A DNA stretch of 64,000 nucleotides from Algoriphagus boritolerans DSM 17298 = JCM 18970 (GCF_900108085.1 NZ_FNVR01000016.1:1-64000); one strand, 5' to 3'. Shown: positions 1 through 8,653, counted from the first letter of the stretch. Notes: a model not told the origin generated them from the sequence alone. A program made the numbers and translations.

Positions 1-213
1 CCTACATAAAATTTTTTTACTTACAACATGGGTTGGTCGGATGGATACAGATGTTCGATCCTTTCAGGATCATGACCACTTCCTGGTCAGTATTTGAAAT
101 CAATAATTCAATTCCCGACCCTGACAGGGGTCAAACTTCTCATTAGCAGCGGGTGCAACCCGTGGAAAAAAATTGATGCATATATTTCAAACGACCCCGT
201 AGGGCGTCGAACT
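1..213. repeat. Partial hairpin-module array (copy I)
   Basis: A degenerate copy of the composite repeat found around the Y1 transposase near 16.4 kb. Successive short hairpins are visible: GATC-CTTTCAG-GATC at 57-72, GACCACTTCCTGGTC at 74-88, GACCCTGACAGGGGTC at 117-133, CGGGTGCAACCCG near 149-163 and a GACCCCGTAGGGCGTCGAAC module at about 192-212. The left end is cut by the window edge or degenerate. Similar BIME/REP-like palindromes are known to be mobilised by Y1 transposases; assigning this copy to that process is inference. Confidence 0.75.
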
Positions 214-238
214 AATTTTAAAGAAAAATCCACAATAA

Positions 239-282
239 AAAACCGATCCTTCCATCACCCCTGAAGAAAGACCGGTTGTTAT
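239..282 (-). terminator. Probable terminator of the 386-1319 operon
   Basis: On the minus strand AACCGGTC pairs with GATCGGTT (one G-U pair) across a 21-nt loop and is followed by a T-rich run. It lies about 100 bp after the last gene of the minus-strand cluster. The stem is imperfect. Confidence 0.5.
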
Positions 283-385
283 GAAAAAGTATTGCTTAAC
301 ACATTACTAAGGTATTTACTTGATTTTGAATCGAATCACTTTATGAGCAATCGATGGGTTTCAATGAATATCTGTTCTGAATTGG

Positions 386-637
386 CTATAAAGCAGGAGC
401 GTGGTGGCCTTTGTTAATTCCTTTCGGATGTCTGACACAGGGGATAGAGGTCAAGTTGGCAATGGTTGTGTTTGTTGTACCGCAATATTTGCAGGTATAG
501 CGAGACTTTTCTGAACCCTCATACAATTTATGCTTTCCCTTATTTGGGCCATTAGGATGTCGGTAACAGGGTACGCTGGTTAAGTTGGCAACTGAGGGGA
601 ATTTCGTCCCGCAGTATTCGCAGTGGAAGGTGGGCAT
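386..637 (-). CDS. Small protein with two tandem CxxC...C-RHP zinc-finger-like repeats
   Basis: An 83-residue cytosolic protein made of two near-identical halves of about 42 residues. Each half carries C-x2-C-G-T, then LTS-[VI]-PC-x-RHP-x-G and [IP]NKG-[HK]H. The spaced Cys/Cys/Cys/His residues suggest one zinc site per half; that is inference from residue spacing. Similar small two-repeat proteins occur in Bacteroidota, but I know of no function. It starts 2 bp after the stop of the upstream 161-aa gene, so the two are probably co-transcribed with the zinc-ribbon gene at 1167-1319. It could act in nucleic-acid or protein binding; nothing in the sequence decides this. Confidence 0.75.
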   Translation of the reverse strand: MPTFHCEYCGTKFPSVANLTSVPCYRHPNGPNKGKHKLYEGSEKSRYTCKYCGTTNTTIANLTSIPCVRHPKGINKGHHAPAL

Positions 638-639
638 GG

Positions 640-1125
640 TTATTTTTTTTCTAAAATGTCTATGTTTCTATCTATACTTGCTGATAAACCGAACTTAGAT
701 ATATAGCTGGTAGCTATTTTTTCAATAGTATCGAAAGTTATAGACGTTATTTTATCAAAGTTTTCTTGTTTGAATTTTTCATAAATTTTCAAACTCCTGT
801 AAGAAGGTTCCCCGATAGAAAATCCATTGTATATCACTTCTTCAAAGTATCCCACAAATAAGGTAGAAGAGAAAAACCCATCCTCTTTTTCAAAATATGG
901 AATAATTCGAACTTGTAATTTATTTCGTTCCTCTTTGATACCTGCTTCCCTCCCGAGTTGAAAATACTTTTCAGATTTAAGTTTATTTGTCTCAAAAAAA
1001 AGATCTTTTTCCTTAGTAAAAGCCCCTCTTTCAGATGCTATTTTTTTTAGATATAAGATAAAAATAAAGGAAGAAATAAGTAAACCTGAGCAAAAGCTTA
1101 TTATAATTTCAGGAGTTAATTCCAT
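640..1125 (-). CDS. Hypothetical protein with N-terminal membrane anchor
   Basis: A 161-residue protein not assigned to a family. Residues about 7-27 form one hydrophobic segment, followed by a charged, Lys/Glu-rich helix-prone stretch (about 30-75) and a mixed alpha/beta C-terminal part. This suggests a single-pass membrane protein with a soluble domain. It sits between two small zinc-binding proteins on the same strand: the upstream gene ends at 1167 and the downstream gene starts 2 bp after its stop. No catalytic motif is visible. Confidence 0.65.
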   Translation of the reverse strand: MELTPEIIISFCSGLLISSFIFILYLKKIASERGAFTKEKDLFFETNKLKSEKYFQLGREAGIKEERNKLQVRIIPYFEKEDGFFSSTLFVGYFEEVIYNGFSIGEPSYRSLKIYEKFKQENFDKITSITFDTIEKIATSYISKFGLSASIDRNIDILEKK

Positions 1126-1166
1126 TTGACTTTTTATTTAATACTTTTTAAATTTTGATTTTATTC

Positions 1167-1319
1167 TCAATCTTTCCCTTTTTTGTCACCATCATCGTTA
1201 TCATTATCCTCTTCCTCAATACACCCCCATTCATAATCACACTCAGGACATTCATAGCATGTGTCATTGTGAAAAGCAGATTCGTGGCCGCATCTTGGAC
1301 ATTCAGTATTTAATCCCAT
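1167..1319 (-). CDS. Zinc-ribbon small protein, PhnA/YjdM N-terminal-like
   Basis: A 50-residue protein starting MGLNTECPRCGHES. It has C-P-x-C at 7-10 and C-x2-C-P-x-C within 21-27, then YEWGC and an acidic tail rich in Asp/Glu/Asn. The layout CPRCG...YECPECDYEW resembles the zinc ribbon at the N-terminus of PhnA/YjdM proteins, here standing alone without the C-terminal domain. It is the first gene of a minus-strand cluster with the 161-aa and 83-aa proteins. Its role is unknown; the resemblance is by motif only. Confidence 0.7.
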   Translation of the reverse strand: MGLNTECPRCGHESAFHNDTCYECPECDYEWGCIEEEDNDNDDGDKKGKD

Positions 1320-1412
1320 ATCTTTTTATTTGAATATGAGTATTAAAAATAATAGGTATTTAAATAATGTATAAGCGACAAATTTTTTAATACATCCGTC
1401 CCCTTTTCCCAC

Positions 1413-4397
1413 TTAAAAGTAAATCCTCACCCTCACTTTAGTCCCCCAATCTCCGGTCTCCACCACCAAATTATCCTCGGAATACCCCGGCAGGAGCATG
1501 AGTTTTTCGCGGATAAGCTTGGTGCCTTTGGATTCGTGGGTGGTTTGTTGGTCGGTAGGGAAACCGACGCCATTGTCTTCGACGGTGCAGGTAAGTTGGT
1601 TAGGAACTTGGATTTCGAAACGGATGGTAAGTTTGGGTTCGGGATGATTCGGAGGGAAGGCATGGACGAAGACATTCTCCACCAAAGGCTGAATCAGCAT
1701 TGGAGAAAGTCGAAGGTCATTTTTTTGGTCTAGCGCATCGCCTTCGATGGTCCAAGTCACCCGATTGTCCATCCGCATATTTTCCACTTCGATGTAGCGA
1801 CTGAGGTAGTCGATCTCTTCTTGAAGTGTAATTTGAGATTTTGAACTTTGGTCTAGGGTGTTGCGAATCAATGAACTGAACTTGCCCAGGTAGTTCAGGG
1901 CTTGCTTGGTGTCATTTTTCAGGATAAAATACTGGATGCTGTTGATCGCATTGAAGGTAAAATGTGGGTTCATCTGGGATCGAAGAGCCTCTAATTTTAT
2001 TTCAGTGAGCCTTTGATTCATTAAGGCTTTGGCTTTAAACTGACGACTTCTAGCATGATAAATCAAAAAGAAAAGACAAGCCAAGGCTGAAATCGCCATT
2101 AAAATAAACCATACCCTAAGAAAATAGGGGCGCTCTATACTGAAGTCCAAAAGTGGGATTACAGACATCGAACCCGAATAATAGTCCCAAACTTCCACTT
2201 CCAACAGGTACTTTCCCCAAGGCAGATAGGGGAGTTCAAGATTGGGTTCGGAAAAATATTCAGTCCATTCTGCTTCCGGTTTTAACCGATAGCGATACTT
2301 AAGCTTTTCTGAACTGATGGTACCGATAGGCTTGAAGCGGATGAAAAGGGTGTTTTGACTTGATTTTAGGTTTAATTTATTCCCTTCCAGCACAAACCAA
2401 TCAAAATATTCATTGGTCAAAGCTTGATGATTGATCTTCAGTTCTGTGATTCCGAGTTGGATTTCTAGCTTTTGGTTTTCGATGAATTTTGGTAAGTCTA
2501 CCTGATAAAATCCTTTCGAGGTCCCGATGTAAAGCACATCACCGATGCGTTTTGTGCTTAGGAAGACCTTTTGATTAAATCCTTGCTCTTCGTCCAAAAA
2601 GCTGTTTTTCTCACCCTCCAAAAGATGAATTCCCTTTTCGGTAATGACGATGATGACATTTTTATAGGACTCAATACCTAAGATTGAAGCGCCTTGAAGG
2701 TCATCGCTTTTCCAATGCTTTATGACCTTAAAATCCGGATAGGGTGTGATTTGAAATAGTTTTCCAAACTCAGTTCCCACCAGAATATTCCCGTTATCGA
2801 GTTGATGCAAAGACTTGAATTTTTGCTCTGCCCAAATCCCCTCTTTGACATAGGAGATGAAGTTTTTCCCGTCCCATTGATAGAATCCATGAAAAACGGA
2901 AGCCAGATAAGTACGCTGCTTTCCGGTTACCACTTTTGAGATTTGAAGTGGCGTTGAGGGTTCGTCAGGATGGAAATAGGTGTAGGAGAAATTATCCGGG
3001 TCATCATAGACCCGAACTCCCGCGTAGGGATTGGTTTCCATTAATTTTCCCTCCGGAGTAAAACCCATGCTGTAGCAATGCACGGGAATATAGGTCATTA
3101 TTTTTCCGGCTTCATCAATTTTGTAAACCCCTAAATTGGAGTTAAGCCAAAAAAACGAATCCTGAAAATGGAGCTCGTAAAACTCCAATTCTTCGGCTGA
3201 GATCATAGGGTCCAGTTCGAAAAAGCCTTCCATGTGCTCCGGAATTTTCTCCGGAAATCGTCGGAAATAGTTGGATTGAGTTTCCTTCAACTTCTGGTTT
3301 TGGACCTGAATGATTTTTCCTGTTTCCCTATTTCGGATTTCAAGACCTTGAGAATGTAATAGGCCGAGCAGATTTTCATTTCCGGCTATTCCTTTGACTT
3401 CTTTTTCACCAAACTCCTCATAGATCACGGTGCCGTCAATTCGAACTTTGTATAGGCCTTTGTCCTTGGACCCCAAATACAACAGACCACTGTCGGCATC
3501 TAAAACACCTGTCAGGATGAATTTGGAATCAATTCCAAATCGTTCGTTGAGTGAGGTTAAGCCCCCGTTTTCCAATTGAAAAACTCCACCATCTTTTGTG
3601 AAAAGACCTGCTGCCAAAAGGTACGTTTCTTGATTTGGGCCAGAAAGTTTTTGCCAGAAAACGGATGATTCCTGAGATTCAAATGGAGTTTTCCCCACGA
3701 TGAAATCATCAATTGGAATCGATTTGAGGCTTCCTTTGTCGGAAAGAAAGAGTTTTTCACTTTCCTGAAAAACAGCGTAAATCGGAAGCCAATCATTAAT
3801 TTTCCGAGTTTTGGGAATATCATTCTCCCAAATGATCTCGAAAGAACCTCTGCGATAGGTACTGTAAAAAAGCCTGCCATTTGACTCCCAAAATCCAGCC
3901 GTGTAGTTTAGGTCCGTGTCATTGGACGATCCTGCTAATGTGGTCACTTTGAGCGTTTCCAAATGAACTAAGCTTATTCCGTCCTCTGTCCCGACCAGCA
4001 TGTAGTCTTGATAAGGGTAAAAATGTCGGATTCTGTTGTCGGTTAGCCCATCTTTTTCCTGGATTTTCTGAAAGGTTTTTCCATCAAAAAAAGTCACTCC
4101 ACCACCGTAGCTGCCAAACCAGAGGTTGTGGTTTCTATCCTCCGCGATGGCCCAGCAACTGTTGAATGCCAGTCCGTCAGATTCGAAGAAAGTTCGGAAA
4201 ACTCCGTTTTCCAGTGACGTAACTCCATTTTCTGTCCCAATCCATAAAATTCCTCTCGAATCCAAGTGAAGTGCTCGAATGGCATTATTGGACAGGCCCT
4301 CCGCAGTGGTGTATTGACGGGAAGGAAATTGCTGTGCTATTCCCTGGAAATGGGAGAAAAAGAGAACCAGACACAGTTTGAGCAGAATTCTAGACAA
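1413..4397 (-). CDS. Two-component sensor kinase: propeller repeats, Y_Y_Y and LytS-type kinase
   Basis: A 994-residue inner-membrane sensor. Residues 1-21 form a signal peptide ending GIAQ. About 25-620 hold regulator-propeller repeats (e.g. DSRGILWIGTENGVTSL), predicted to be periplasmic. A Y_Y_Y-like beta domain follows (about 690-750, LKYRYRLKPEAEW), then a membrane helix near 757-779 and a His_kinase domain with phospho-acceptor His about 812 in MNPHFTFNAINSIQ. The ATPase N-box is LVENVFVHA (about 908) and the G-box VEDNGVGF (about 939). The usual MNPHFLFN motif has Leu replaced by Thr. Its last codons overlap the downstream regulator region, and the LytTR gene ends at 4390, so the pair is adjacent with an 8-bp overlap. 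The regulator gene lies upstream on the minus strand. The ligand is unknown. Confidence 0.93.
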   Translation of the reverse strand: MSRILLKLCLVLFFSHFQGIAQQFPSRQYTTAEGLSNNAIRALHLDSRGILWIGTENGVTSLENGVFRTFFESDGLAFNSCWAIAEDRNHNLWFGSYGGGVTFFDGKTFQKIQEKDGLTDNRIRHFYPYQDYMLVGTEDGISLVHLETLKVTTLAGSSNDTDLNYTAGFWESNGRLFYSTYRRGSFEIIWENDIPKTRKINDWLPIYAVFQESEKLFLSDKGSLKSIPIDDFIVGKTPFESQESSVFWQKLSGPNQETYLLAAGLFTKDGGVFQLENGGLTSLNERFGIDSKFILTGVLDADSGLLYLGSKDKGLYKVRIDGTVIYEEFGEKEVKGIAGNENLLGLLHSQGLEIRNRETGKIIQVQNQKLKETQSNYFRRFPEKIPEHMEGFFELDPMISAEELEFYELHFQDSFFWLNSNLGVYKIDEAGKIMTYIPVHCYSMGFTPEGKLMETNPYAGVRVYDDPDNFSYTYFHPDEPSTPLQISKVVTGKQRTYLASVFHGFYQWDGKNFISYVKEGIWAEQKFKSLHQLDNGNILVGTEFGKLFQITPYPDFKVIKHWKSDDLQGASILGIESYKNVIIVITEKGIHLLEGEKNSFLDEEQGFNQKVFLSTKRIGDVLYIGTSKGFYQVDLPKFIENQKLEIQLGITELKINHQALTNEYFDWFVLEGNKLNLKSSQNTLFIRFKPIGTISSEKLKYRYRLKPEAEWTEYFSEPNLELPYLPWGKYLLEVEVWDYYSGSMSVIPLLDFSIERPYFLRVWFILMAISALACLFFLIYHARSRQFKAKALMNQRLTEIKLEALRSQMNPHFTFNAINSIQYFILKNDTKQALNYLGKFSSLIRNTLDQSSKSQITLQEEIDYLSRYIEVENMRMDNRVTWTIEGDALDQKNDLRLSPMLIQPLVENVFVHAFPPNHPEPKLTIRFEIQVPNQLTCTVEDNGVGFPTDQQTTHESKGTKLIREKLMLLPGYSEDNLVVETGDWGTKVRVRIYF

Positions 4398-5124
4398 AGC
4401 GCTTGGTCAAATTGGAGTTTTTGCGGACGGATACGGAGAGTTTTTCACCGGATTTGAGAACCAAATAGTTTTCTGATCGATCGTAGCGGAGAATTTTGGT
4501 CACATTCACCGTGAAGGATTGATGGATTCTGATAAATCGGTTTTCGGGAAGTTTTGTCTCGATCTGACCGATGGATTTCGAAATAAGGAGTTTGCGGTTT
4601 TCTTCCAGGAAAAGAGTGGTGTAATTCCGGTCGGCTTCCAAATATTTGATTTCATCGAAATGGACAAATTCCAGCCCTTCTGAAGTGGAAAAAGCCACGA
4701 TGTCCAATCCACCCATTTGCTGGGAGAGCGATTCCAAAATGGAATGTATCGGGTCTGCTTTTTTGGTTTCGAGGTAGCGGACAATGGTTTTCTGAAGAGC
4801 TATGGTGTCGATTGGCTTCAGCAAATAATCAAAAGCGGTATGTTTGAAAGCCTCAAAGGCATGATTTTGAAAGGCGGTGGTGAAGATTACATCGAAGTCA
4901 CGATTTGGCATGACATCAAGCAAGGTAAAGCCGTTTTTTTGCGGCATTTGAATATCCAAAAACACCAAATCCGGCTCATGAAGTTGGATGGCAGGGATGG
5001 CTTGGTCCACGGAATGGCATAGCGCCAAAAATTCGAATTGCTCGGGGAAAAGTTGTTCTAAAAGTAATTGGAGAGATTCGAGTGCGTGCCGTTCGTCATC
5101 CACCAAGATTGTTTTGATCATCAT
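4390..5124 (-). CDS. LytTR-family response regulator
   Basis: A 244-residue transcription regulator. The receiver domain occupies about 4-120, with acidic pocket DD at 9-10, phospho-acceptor Asp57 in LVFLDIQMP, Thr83/84 and Lys103 in LLKP. A LytTR DNA-binding domain covers about 145-240 (FIRIHQSFTVNV). It overlaps the start of the propeller-type kinase by 8 bp, so the two form an operon and very probably a cognate pair. The family binds direct-repeat operators near its target promoters; no target can be inferred, although the next gene upstream on this strand is a secreted glycosidase. Confidence 0.94.
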   Translation of the reverse strand: MMIKTILVDDERHALESLQLLLEQLFPEQFEFLALCHSVDQAIPAIQLHEPDLVFLDIQMPQKNGFTLLDVMPNRDFDVIFTTAFQNHAFEAFKHTAFDYLLKPIDTIALQKTIVRYLETKKADPIHSILESLSQQMGGLDIVAFSTSEGLEFVHFDEIKYLEADRNYTTLFLEENRKLLISKSIGQIETKLPENRFIRIHQSFTVNVTKILRYDRSENYLVLKSGEKLSVSVRKNSNLTKRFV

Positions 5125-5230
5125 GAGTTTGGATTAAATGTCTAAAATGAAAAAATATTAAGTCAAATCCATGGAAATGTATGGACGTTTAGAAAATCGA
5201 TTTAAGTGCGGGGATAAGTGTCATGGATCC

Positions 5231-5479
5231 TTTTTGTTAACCGCTGAGTTCACAAAGTAAGAATGAGAGTGCGCAGAGAGGGATTTTGCCACAAAGGCGC
5301 GAAGACGCTAAGTATTTTAAGTATAAATAACGCGTCAAAATTTCCCGCTGATAGCCGCAGAAAAGGTCGCGGAATTCCGCGGATTATTTCCCACAGATAA
5401 TCACAGAAAAAGTCACAGATGGACATAGATTTTTTATACCAATCTCCATTTTTCTCCCGCCCTCTGTGGTTGTTTTTTT
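5231..5479. repeat. Inverted-end intergenic element, 249 bp
   Basis: The left end reads TTTTTGTTAACCGCTGAG and the right end, read on the minus strand, AAAAAAACAACCACAGAG, so the element has degenerate inverted termini. The interior holds low-complexity CCACAAAGGCGCGAAG, GCTGATAGCCGCAG and CACAGATAATCACAG stretches and no gene. The same termini bound elements near 19.9, 49.5 and 60.5 kb. Together with flanking sequence it fills the 427-bp gap between the LytTR and GH30 genes. Confidence 0.7.
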
Positions 5480-5551
5480 AAGCAGTCTGAAGACTGCATA
5501 ATTGTGGGTTTGAAAGATAGTACCTTGAACCATCGCGGTAAAAAACTCTTT

Positions 5552-6934
5552 CTACCAAATCCAAGTTCCTGTTGCCCCGGGATTCAATTCTGCAAAGAAA
5601 ACTTTTTCCTTATCGACGATTTGAAAGCTGATAGGTCCTTTGGCGTCGTTCAGCGCAATTAGCACTTTTTTCCCGTCAGGTCTCAGAAAAGCCACATTGT
5701 GCAAACCTTCAAAAATATTGCTGTCGATCCTTACCGAACCAGGTTCTACAAACTTGCTGGCGTGGGCGATGATGTAATAGGCCGGATTTCGGGATACAGA
5801 GTCACCGGCTACAGTCACAGCACCCAAGCAGCGGTCGCAACCTCCTCTGTCTGTATGTGGTGTCAGTTCAGGATTGGAAGTCAGGTTCCATTCCAAAACC
5901 GTCTTAGCCCAATTGCGGGTAGCACCGATGATCAGGTTTTTCACATGCCAAGGCATATCTCCCTGGAGATTGCCGGGAGCCCCGATCCATTGTTCGGTAA
6001 AATAAATGTTTTTGTCAGGAAAGGCTTGATGAACCTCGCTCAATGCGGAAATATCTCCTCCGTACAAATGGAATGCTGAACCATCGATGAAGGGATTGGC
6101 AAGCGAATCCCGTAAAACACTGATCGGATAGTCTGGCCGATCGGCATTGTGATCATAAATCAAAATTTTGGTTTTGATGTCGTTTTCTTCGAAAGCAGGG
6201 CCTAAATGAACGCCAATAAATCGCGCCTGCTGCTCAGGCAGCATCAAAAGTGAAGGATTATTTCCCGGGTGAAGCGGCTCATTTTGTATGGTCAGCGCAT
6301 CAATTTCAATTCCTTCTTCGCTCATTGCTTTGATGTAATTGACCAAATAGCAGGCATAAACACCCTCAAATTCCTCCAGAAGAGATCCTCCTCTGGTGTC
6401 CTTGTTATCCTTCATCCACTTCGGCGGGGACCAGGGAGAGGCCATCAATTTGATCCTTGGATTGATTTTCAAAATTTCCTTCAAAACCGGGATGACATCT
6501 AATGTGTCATGACTTAGACTGAAGTTTTCCAATGCAGGATCAGTTGCCAGGGAATCTTCCAAATCATTGTATGAAAATGGAAATTCATTCAGATCCGAGG
6601 CTGCCACTGCCAATCGGAGGTAAGATATCCGAATGTCATTTTCCCCATTACCGAAGAGTTCCTGTAAAAGCGAAGCTCTTGCTGACTCACTCATTCCCAA
6701 GAGATGCTTGGCACTTCCCTGACTCAGAGTAAATCCAAATCCATCCATCAGTTGGAAGCTGGTTTCCGGGTCGATCAGCACTTTTAGTTCGGTGTCGGCG
6801 ACATCTTGAGCCTGGGTTTGCTTTTGGAAAAGGATGCCTTGCTCGGGGTCTGTCAGCCAAAATTCGATCGGTTGTTGGGGTTTTGAACAAGAAAAAATGC
6901 AGAATAAAGCGAGTAAGCTGAAGAGTTTGTTCAT
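5552..6934 (-). CDS. Glycoside hydrolase family 30 lipoprotein (glucosylceramidase-like)
   Basis: A 460-residue exported retaining glycosidase. The lipobox LFCIFSC places the lipidated Cys at 16. The (beta/alpha)8 barrel begins with MDGFGFTLSQGSA (63-75). The predicted acid/base is Glu219 in ALTIQNEP and the nucleophile Glu314 in YFTEQW; WNLTSNPELTPH and the C-terminal beta-sandwich complete the family pattern. GH30 members cleave beta-glucosyl, beta-1,6-glucan, xylan or fucosyl linkages, and the subfamily cannot be fixed here. It probably acts at the outer membrane on glycan substrates. It stands alone between repeat element 5231-5479 and the DUF937 gene. Confidence 0.92.
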   Translation of the reverse strand: MNKLFSLLALFCIFSCSKPQQPIEFWLTDPEQGILFQKQTQAQDVADTELKVLIDPETSFQLMDGFGFTLSQGSAKHLLGMSESARASLLQELFGNGENDIRISYLRLAVAASDLNEFPFSYNDLEDSLATDPALENFSLSHDTLDVIPVLKEILKINPRIKLMASPWSPPKWMKDNKDTRGGSLLEEFEGVYACYLVNYIKAMSEEGIEIDALTIQNEPLHPGNNPSLLMLPEQQARFIGVHLGPAFEENDIKTKILIYDHNADRPDYPISVLRDSLANPFIDGSAFHLYGGDISALSEVHQAFPDKNIYFTEQWIGAPGNLQGDMPWHVKNLIIGATRNWAKTVLEWNLTSNPELTPHTDRGGCDRCLGAVTVAGDSVSRNPAYYIIAHASKFVEPGSVRIDSNIFEGLHNVAFLRPDGKKVLIALNDAKGPISFQIVDKEKVFFAELNPGATGTWIW

Positions 6935-6950
6935 GAATTTGGGGTAAATA

Positions 6951-6979
6951 AAAAGCCTTGGAAGAGCTCCAAGGCTTCA
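6951..6979 (-). terminator. Terminator of the DUF937 gene
   Basis: AAGCCTTGGA/TCCAAGGCTT forms a perfect 10-bp stem (6953-6977). Read on the minus strand it is followed by TTTATTT, an intrinsic terminator between the DUF937 gene and the GH30 gene. Confidence 0.8.
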
Positions 6980-7092
6980 AAGTGAATCAAAAAGACGGCA
7001 GAATGCAAGTGATGACAGTCCGAATTTTGATTTGAGCGGCTCAATTCCTTTGGTCTTATTCTTCAGATATTTCTTAATAGGCAGCGCTGAAT

Positions 7093-7599
7093 CTATTTGA
7101 ACAGGCCTTTTCCCAAATCCATCAAACCTCCGAGGTCCATTCCTCCGCCTTTGCTTCCGCTTCCGCCGAGCAGGCTGCCCATGATGCTTTCCAATCCGCC
7201 ACCGTTTCCACCGCCTTGAAGCGATTTGGCGATGGATGACATGATGTCTTCATTGGCCTGAGGAGCATCATTTACTTTTTTGTTGAAAAAATTCATCAAA
7301 AGCGGTAAAGCTGTAGCGGCCAAGGCCATGGCTTGCTTGGAATCAATTCCCAACTTATTGGCTAATCCATTGGCGAGATCACCGGACAGATTATTGACCA
7401 CGGGGCTGTTAGGAGAGGTTTCTTTGCCCGAAAACATTTCCATCACCGCATCGAGATTTCCTGATTTTGCCTGCTTTTGCAGCAGTGATCCCAATACATC
7501 TTCTATAGTCCCTACTGTACCGGGACTAGCATTTACACCTGATTTTGCCAGTGCGTCTTGCAGTGGTCCATCAGCCATTTTCAACAGTTTCTCTAGCAT
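7093..7599 (-). CDS. DUF937 family protein
   Basis: A 168-residue protein. The start at 7599 (MLEKLLKMADGPL) is preferred, as the longer reading adds an unrelated hydrophobic leader. Residues about 10-110 are helical and Ala/Leu/Gly-rich (GTVGTIEDVLGSLL, KLGIDSKQAMALAATALPLLMNFF), typical of DUF937 proteins. A flexible Gly-rich tail follows (GGGNGGGLESIMGSLLGG, then GLMDLGKGLFK). YidB is an E. coli relative of the family; function unknown. Monocistronic, with a clear terminator at 6951. Confidence 0.85.
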   Translation of the reverse strand: MLEKLLKMADGPLQDALAKSGVNASPGTVGTIEDVLGSLLQKQAKSGNLDAVMEMFSGKETSPNSPVVNNLSGDLANGLANKLGIDSKQAMALAATALPLLMNFFNKKVNDAPQANEDIMSSIAKSLQGGGNGGGLESIMGSLLGGSGSKGGGMDLGGLMDLGKGLFK

Positions 7600-7746
7600 G
7601 ATTTTAAAAGTTTGTTCTATTAAATTTGCACATAAAAGTAAGTGCTTCAAAAATTTTCTGAGTTATAATTTCACGCTCCCTTTTGTTTAGGTTGAGATCC
7701 TGGGGTCTAGATCAAACTAGAAATTTGAGGTACTTTTATCAGACAA

Positions 7747-8166
7747 GTGATCAGAGAAATTGAAAATCTAAATAGGATAATCGGAATCCGGGTGTACCAG
7801 ACTCCGTGGATGCTGCGGGGAAGTGGAATCTGCCTGCCGGGCATCGGAATTTTTATCCATTCTTCCATTCATGAAAAGGCGAAGTTGGGGATCATCCAGC
7901 ACGAATACGGGCATTTTTTGGATTATAAATTCGGGAGCAATGCCGACCAAAAAAGATTACTTGGTTCCAGACTGCTGGGCTTTTACTTTTTGATCGGAAT
8001 TCCCAGCCTGTTAAACCTCGTTCCGATCCTCAACCGGATTCCTGCATTTTCAGGCCCGCACCGGACTTTTTGGACAGAAATCAGGGCCAACAAACTTGCG
8101 AAAGCACATTTTGGTGAAACGCTAGCTGAAGATTTCCACCGCTATTTTCCGAGTCAACAAGCCTGA
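7747..8166 (+). CDS. Putative zincin-type metallopeptidase with HEYGH motif
   Basis: A 139-residue protein starting at GTG (7747). It carries the zinc-binding signature H-E-Y-G-H at 52-56 (IIQHEYGHFLDYKFG). A later Glu in FWTEIRANKLAKAHFG could be the third ligand, as in gluzincins. A hydrophobic segment (about 77-95, LLGFYLIG-like) suggests membrane association. It resembles small HExxH proteins of Bacteroidota with no assigned substrate. The motif is seen directly; peptidase activity is inferred. Confidence 0.7.
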   Translation: MIREIENLNRIIGIRVYQTPWMLRGSGICLPGIGIFIHSSIHEKAKLGIIQHEYGHFLDYKFGSNADQKRLLGSRLLGFYFLIGIPSLLNLVPILNRIPAFSGPHRTFWTEIRANKLAKAHFGETLAEDFHRYFPSQQA

Positions 8167-8224
8167 AAAAGTTTTTTGATCTCGCCTTAAATAAACTTTA
8201 CCTTTGCCCAGTCTTTGTAAATCC

Positions 8225-8563
8225 ATGAATAACCAAGTTTGCTTTACGCTTTTATTTTTGAGTTGGATTGCCGGACTTTCTTTGATTTGTCTTTTTCCAC
8301 CAATTCCGGATTACCAAATTGACGGTGACGGTTCAGGTTCCATCAGTCAGGAGGGGATTCCGGAACTCAACCAGCGAGCTACTTCCCTGACCAGTACCTT
8401 CCCGATTGATTTTCACTCGGAGGCGTCAGGACTCAATTCAGGTTTTGATTTCTATCCCCAAATTCAGTTTCGCTTTCTTTCTGCCAAGGGAGATGGCTTG
8501 ATTCCGGTTCCCTCTTTTTTTAACACAAGGCTGATCTTCCAGGTGTTTTTTGAGACTTGGTAG
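8225..8563 (+). CDS. Hypothetical exported protein
   Basis: A 112-residue protein of unknown family. ATG at 8225 (MNNQVCFTLLFLSWIAG) gives an N-terminal hydrophobic segment over about residues 4-24. The rest is polar and low in charge (IDGDGSGSISQEGIPELN), then FYPQIQFRFLSAKG. It could be a secreted or anchored small protein. It lies 60 bp after the HExxH gene and 90 bp before terC on the same strand. No motif supports a function. Confidence 0.5.
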   Translation: MNNQVCFTLLFLSWIAGLSLICLFPPIPDYQIDGDGSGSISQEGIPELNQRATSLTSTFPIDFHSEASGLNSGFDFYPQIQFRFLSAKGDGLIPVPSFFNTRLIFQVFFETW

Positions 8564-8653
8564 CCTAGGATGAGCCAATTTAAGTTTACCTAAATATCCG
8601 GCCTCTAGTCTGGATAATAATTCCATTCTTCCCATTTTGAAATTCTAATTCCC

